Assembly (NCBI GenBank): GCA_044464175.1
Contig: JBIQLO010000199.1
Span: 1 to 7,113, forward strand
Direction of reading: 5' to 3'
Length of the DNA stretch: 7,113 nucleotides
Source of the DNA: JBIQLO01 sp044464175
GTDB taxonomy: Bacteria > Planctomycetota > Phycisphaerae > Tepidisphaerales > Tepidisphaeraceae
Position numbers and translations under genes: made by a program. Below the pieces are notes generated by a model. It had not been told where the DNA came from. It did no database searches and saw only the letters and a program-made list of their open reading frames with translations. This document shows, in pieces, positions 4,886 through 7,113 of this stretch (the stretch's first letter is position 1; each line of letters starts with the position of its first letter).

Positions 4886-5451
4886 CAGGCGCGAGCGTGG
4901 ACGCCTTCAGCGAATTCCTCGATCATTTTTTCGTTGAAGGCCGGGATGTCATCGGGTTTTCGGCTGGTGACGATGCCGTTGTCGGTGACGACCGGTTCAT
5001 CGACCCACTGGGCGCCGGCGTTGCGGAGATCGCTTTGGAGGGAGGGCCAACTGGTCATTCGGCGGCCCTGAGTAGCGCCGGCCTCGATCAGGGTCCAGGG
5101 GCCGTGGCAGATGGCGGCGATGGGCTTGCCGCTGTCGACGAACGCGCGGACGAACTGGACGGCCTGGGGGTTCATGCGCAACTTGTCGGGACTCAATGCG
5201 CCGCCGGGCAGAAGCAGGGCGTCGTAGTCGTCGGGGCTGGCGTCCTGAAGGGGGACATCGACGTCAAAGGTGTCGCCCCAGTGGTCGTGCTGCCAGGCGC
5301 GGATCTGGCCCTTGTGGGGGGAAACCAGGTCGGTGCCGGCGCCGGCCTGCTCCAGGGCCTGTCGCGGCTCGGTCATTTCAACTTCCTCAAAGCCTTCCTC
5401 AACGAGGATAGCGGCTTTTTTGCCATTGAGATTTTCCTTGTGGCTGGGCAT
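4885..5451 (-). CDS. PfpI/DJ-1 superfamily protein (YhbO-like)
   Basis: The 188-residue protein belongs to the PfpI group of the class I glutamine amidotransferase-like/DJ-1 fold. The nucleophile elbow AAICHGPWTLIEAG places Cys115 next to His116, and the Glu pair in EEGFEEVEM (about 18-26) should supply the acid that contacts the cysteine. Other family blocks are YDALLLPGGALSPDKLR (76-92), FVDSGKPIAAICHGP (104-117) and VTSRKPDDIPAFNEKMIEEF (161-180). YhbO-like members have been reported as protease, chaperone or deglycase in stress protection, and the exact activity is disputed. I chose the ATG at 5451 for its AAGGAG 7 bases upstream. The frame stays open upstream to a GTG at 5658, but that 69-residue extension is Pro/Asn-rich, lacks a ribosome-binding site, and is probably leader sequence. 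It is transcribed alone and ends at a strong terminator. Confidence 0.93.
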   Translation of the reverse strand: MPSHKENLNGKKAAILVEEGFEEVEMTEPRQALEQAGAGTDLVSPHKGQIRAWQHDHWGDTFDVDVPLQDASPDDYDALLLPGGALSPDKLRMNPQAVQFVRAFVDSGKPIAAICHGPWTLIEAGATQGRRMTSWPSLQSDLRNAGAQWVDEPVVTDNGIVTSRKPDDIPAFNEKMIEEFAEGVHARA

Positions 5452-5481
5452 GGGTCTACTCCTTTTAAAGTTAGGACGAAG

Positions 5482-5499
5482 GGCCGGGCCAACCCGGCC
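5482..5499 (-). other. GC hairpin ahead of the PfpI-family ribosome-binding site
   Basis: GGCCGGG (5482-5488) and CCCGGCC (5493-5499) form a perfect 7-bp stem with a 4-base loop. It lies about 18 bases upstream of the AAGGAG site of the PfpI-family gene. No T tract follows on either strand, so it is not an intrinsic terminator. It could stabilise the mRNA or be an operator. Confidence 0.5.
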
Positions 5500-5532
5500 G
5501 ACCGGATGCCGGGGGTGCAAGGGGGATGCCAC

Positions 5533-5584
5533 GGGGGCGTGGGTTGGGTTCGTTGGGAAATACGCGCTATTGGGTTGGGGGGGG
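5533..5584 (+). other. G-quadruplex motif on the + strand
   Basis: Four G runs (5533-5537, 5541-5543, 5546-5548, 5555-5557) are joined by loops of 3, 2 and 6 bases, meeting the usual G3+/N1-7 rule. Further G runs lie at 5572-5574 and 5577-5584. The G-rich strand is the template strand for the PfpI-family leader, so a folded quadruplex could stall RNA polymerase. Confidence 0.5.
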
Positions 5585-5643
5585 AAATCGTTGATTTTGG
5601 AGCGCCAGAGGGGAATTGGGTTTGGTTCGTTTGGGTTCGTTGG
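5544..5643. repeat. 13-bp direct repeat, two copies
   Basis: TTGGGTTCGTTGG occurs exactly at 5544-5556 and 5631-5643, 87 bp apart. Its core GGTTCGTT also occurs at 5624-5631, giving three copies of the octamer, two of them 10 bp apart. The repeats lie in the predicted PfpI-family leader. They could be protein-binding sites or remnants of a duplicated simple sequence. Confidence 0.5.
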
Positions 5644-5726
5644 TAAGGGGGAAGGCACGAAGGCCTTGAGGGGGAGATCGGAGGAGAAGGCGACAAGGTA
5701 AGGGGATAAAAGAGTTCATGATGAGG

Positions 5727-5754
5727 AGTATAGCAGATGTTCGGTCTTTGTCAA
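5727..5754 (-). promoter_or_regulatory. near-consensus sigma70 promoter reading leftward
   Basis: On the - strand, TTGACA (5754-5749) is a full 6 of 6 match and TATACT (5732-5727) matches 5 of 6, with a 16-bp spacer. It is the best promoter-like sequence in the window and stands out in GC-rich DNA. The start would be near 5720, about 270 nt from the PfpI-family ATG, the first convincing gene in that direction. An unrecognised small RNA in between is also possible. Confidence 0.7.
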
Positions 5755-6035
5755 GTATTTTTGGAGGGCTGTTCAGTCGGATGCAGCGCCGCCCGTGGTC
5801 CCCGTGGCGGGGAAGAGGCTGGAGGTTTGGAATGGGGAAGAACGCTTTTGGGGGCCAAGAGGCAATGGGCGGGCATGCCTGGCAAAAGAGAGGGGGAAGC
5901 CGGTTCCAAGCCTGGGGGCAGTGGCGGCGGGGCGGGTTTTCGATGCGATGAATGAGAAAATTCTGAAATTTAGCGTTGATTTTCCGGTGAGGTGGATGAC
6001 AATGCGCTGGCATCAATTCACGCGGGAAGGAGAGC
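5755..6035. other. intergenic stretch upstream of the S8 protease gene
   Basis: I see no gene here. The stretch is purine-rich on the + strand. It contains a small hairpin with a 6-bp stem and 3-base loop (TCCCCG/CGGGGA, 5799-5813), with no T tract on either side. An AT-rich patch at about 5950-5985 holds the only promoter-like sequence for the protease: TTGATT (5976-5981), 16 bp, then GACAAT (5998-6003), a weak match. A good AAGGAG site lies just before the protease ATG at 6036. Confidence 0.5.
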
Positions 6036-7113
6036 ATGAGAAAAAAGCTATGTGGCGCGATGGGGCTGGTGTGCGTGGTGGGGTTGACGCCGTGCGCGAG
6101 TCTGGGGGTGATGACCTCGACCAATGACCTGGACGTGGCGACGCTGATCGGGGCGACCACGTTTTACAACGCGGGGTACACCGGCAGCCATGCGATCGTG
6201 GCGAACATCGAGGGGGGATTGATCTGGGATGGGCACGTTTCGCTGACGCAGGATTCGACGCAGTTGTATGATTCCACGCAAGTCACTCCGACATTCAGCG
6301 AGCATGCCACCTGGGTCGGGGGGATGATCAACGGGCGGCTGCCGAGTGAATATCCACAGACGGATTCCAATTTATCGCTGGCCCGGGGGATCGCGTATGG
6401 ATCGACAGTATGGAGCGGATCAATCGCCACCGGAACGACCGGGGGGAACAACTCATTTAGCATCAATGCACAATCATTCACGTATCCGTATGTGAACTCG
6501 TTGGTGAGCGGTGTGGGGGGGCAGACGGCGGATGTGGTCAACAGCTCCTGGGGCGGGAGCAGCGCAACGAACGGAAACTCATGGTACAGCGTCGCCCTCG
6601 ATTCCTATGTGTCGGCCAGTGGGAAACTGGTGGTGTTTGCGGCCGGGAACAGCGGGGACAAGACCGACACCATCGGTGAGCCCGCCTCGGGATTCAACGC
6701 ACTGGTGGTGGGGGCGCTGGCATTCGATGACTCAACGCTGGCATACGGGAGCATCGCCGACTTTTCCAGCCGCTCGCCGACGGATGTCTATAATCCCGCG
6801 ACGAATCAAACGATATCAGGAGCCCGGGCGCGGGTGGACATTTCAGCACCGGGGACGGACCTGTGGGGGGCACGATACGACTCCGGGAATTTGCTGGACA
6901 ACGCCCACTACGACGGGGCGAATTTAGGGCCTGGACAACTGGCCGGGACCAGCTTCGCCGCGCCGATCACGGCGGCGGGCGGGGCGCTGGTGGCGGATGC
7001 GGGGAAGGTGAATTTCGCGGGGGATATGCACGCCATCGATGGGCGGGTGTTGAAGGCGGTGCTGATGAACAGCGCGGCCAAGCCGGCGGGGTGGGACAAC
7101 GGGCAGGCGGCGG
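6036..7113 (+). CDS. secreted S8 (subtilisin-like) serine peptidase, 3' end outside window
   Basis: This reading frame stays open for 359 codons to the window edge. The start ATG at 6036 has AAGGAG 3 bases upstream. The N-terminus MRKKLCGAMGLVCVVGLTPCASLG is a classical signal peptide (basic start, hydrophobic core, cleavage likely near residues 21-24), so the protein should be exported. Subtilase blocks follow in order: VANIEGGLIWDGH (55-67), EHATWVGGMI (89-98) with catalytic His90, VVNSSWGG (167-174), VVFAAGNSGD (199-208) with oxyanion Asn205, and LAGTSFAAP (302-310) with nucleophile Ser306. Where subtilisins have the catalytic Asp (VIDSG), this protein has Glu59. It may still work, as Glu can substitute in some serine peptidases, or this may be a distinct subfamily. 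Codons end mostly in G. A C-terminal anchor such as PEP-CTERM is possible but lies beyond the window. Confidence 0.93.
   Translation, partial: MRKKLCGAMGLVCVVGLTPCASLGVMTSTNDLDVATLIGATTFYNAGYTGSHAIVANIEGGLIWDGHVSLTQDSTQLYDSTQVTPTFSEHATWVGGMINGRLPSEYPQTDSNLSLARGIAYGSTVWSGSIATGTTGGNNSFSINAQSFTYPYVNSLVSGVGGQTADVVNSSWGGSSATNGNSWYSVALDSYVSASGKLVVFAAGNSGDKTDTIGEPASGFNALVVGALAFDDSTLAYGSIADFSSRSPTDVYNPATNQTISGARARVDISAPGTDLWGARYDSGNLLDNAHYDGANLGPGQLAGTSFAAPITAAGGALVADAGKVNFAGDMHAIDGRVLKAVLMNSAAKPAGWDNGQAA

Larger units (their letters stand above)
5452..5720 (-). promoter_or_regulatory. predicted long 5' leader of the PfpI-family gene
   Basis: If transcription starts near 5720, the PfpI-family mRNA has about 270 nt before its ATG. 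The transcript would be rich in C and poor in G; over 5581-5640 it has 25 C and 6 G. That composition favours Rho loading and little secondary structure. Near the gene a 7-bp hairpin (5482-5499) precedes the AAGGAG site. A 13-bp direct repeat occurs at 5544-5556 and 5631-5643, and the octamer AACGAACC occurs three times. No known riboswitch was recognised, and no upstream peptide has a convincing start site. Confidence 0.4.

Noticed and set aside
5452..5658. 69-residue N-terminal extension of the PfpI-family protein
   Set aside because: The Pro/Asn-rich sequence matches no part of the family, its GTG start lacks a ribosome-binding site, and the ATG at 5451 has AAGGAG.
5799..5813. TCCCCG/CGGGGA hairpin as a terminator
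   Set aside because: No T tract follows on either strand and no gene ends nearby.
5567..6160. 197-codon open frame on the - strand
   Set aside because: It begins inside and antisense to the S8 peptidase signal region, has no ribosome-binding site, and its composition is Pro/Arg/Ser-rich low complexity.
6350..6358. ATATCCACA, one mismatch from a DnaA box, considered because of the skew switch
   Set aside because: It is a single imperfect copy inside the peptidase coding sequence, about 4.4 kb from the skew switch, with no cluster or AT-rich unwinding region.
6511..6927. 138-codon open frame on the + strand
   Set aside because: It lies in a different frame within the S8 peptidase, whose catalytic blocks span the same interval.

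Overview
This GC-rich bacterial window holds nine protein-coding genes and reads as mostly ordinary chromosomal housekeeping DNA. I infer a member of the Planctomycetota, possibly Phycisphaerae-like. The reasons are high GC, a ribosomal-protein/tRNA-methyltransferase cluster with no rimM between rpsP and trmD (a shortened order I also recall from chlamydiae), and a secreted S8-type protease of a style I associate with that phylum. The assignment comes from gene content and recall, not from a marker search.

Layout. Positions 33-1260 (+ strand) carry a small uncharacterised protein and a PfkB-family sugar kinase, separated by a perfect 20-bp palindrome. Positions 1263-4184 (- strand) carry rpsP, trmD, rplS, a hexapeptide-repeat acyltransferase and nth (endonuclease III). 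All are closely spaced and look like one transcription unit reading right to left from a promoter at about 4266-4293. Upstream of it, also on the - strand, a two-CBS-domain protein (4333-4770) has its own sigma70-like promoter and a weak possible terminator. Next comes a PfpI/DJ-1 family gene (4885-5451, - strand) ending in a strong hairpin terminator with T tracts on both strands. Positions 5452-6035 have no convincing gene but contain a near-consensus - strand promoter that would give the PfpI gene a leader of about 270 nt. A signal-peptide-bearing S8 subtilase (6036 onward, + strand) runs off the right end.

How the genes work together. S16, TrmD and L19 form the classical trmD-operon core for ribosome assembly and tRNA m1G37 modification. 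trmD has a TTG start and no clear Shine-Dalgarno sequence, whereas rpsP and rplS have good ones. That fits the known pattern of much lower TrmD than ribosomal-protein synthesis. Nth acts in base-excision repair. The acyltransferase, CBS protein, PfpI protein and kinase have no visible pathway link to each other.

Most worth a second look: an abrupt switch in G/C strand asymmetry at about 1930-1980; the S8 protease with Glu where the catalytic Asp should be; the long, G-poor, repeat-containing PfpI leader with a G-quadruplex motif opposite it; and several intercistronic hairpins in the rpsP operon. I saw no defence system, CRISPR array, insertion sequence, tRNA or rRNA, and no clearly undescribed multi-gene system.
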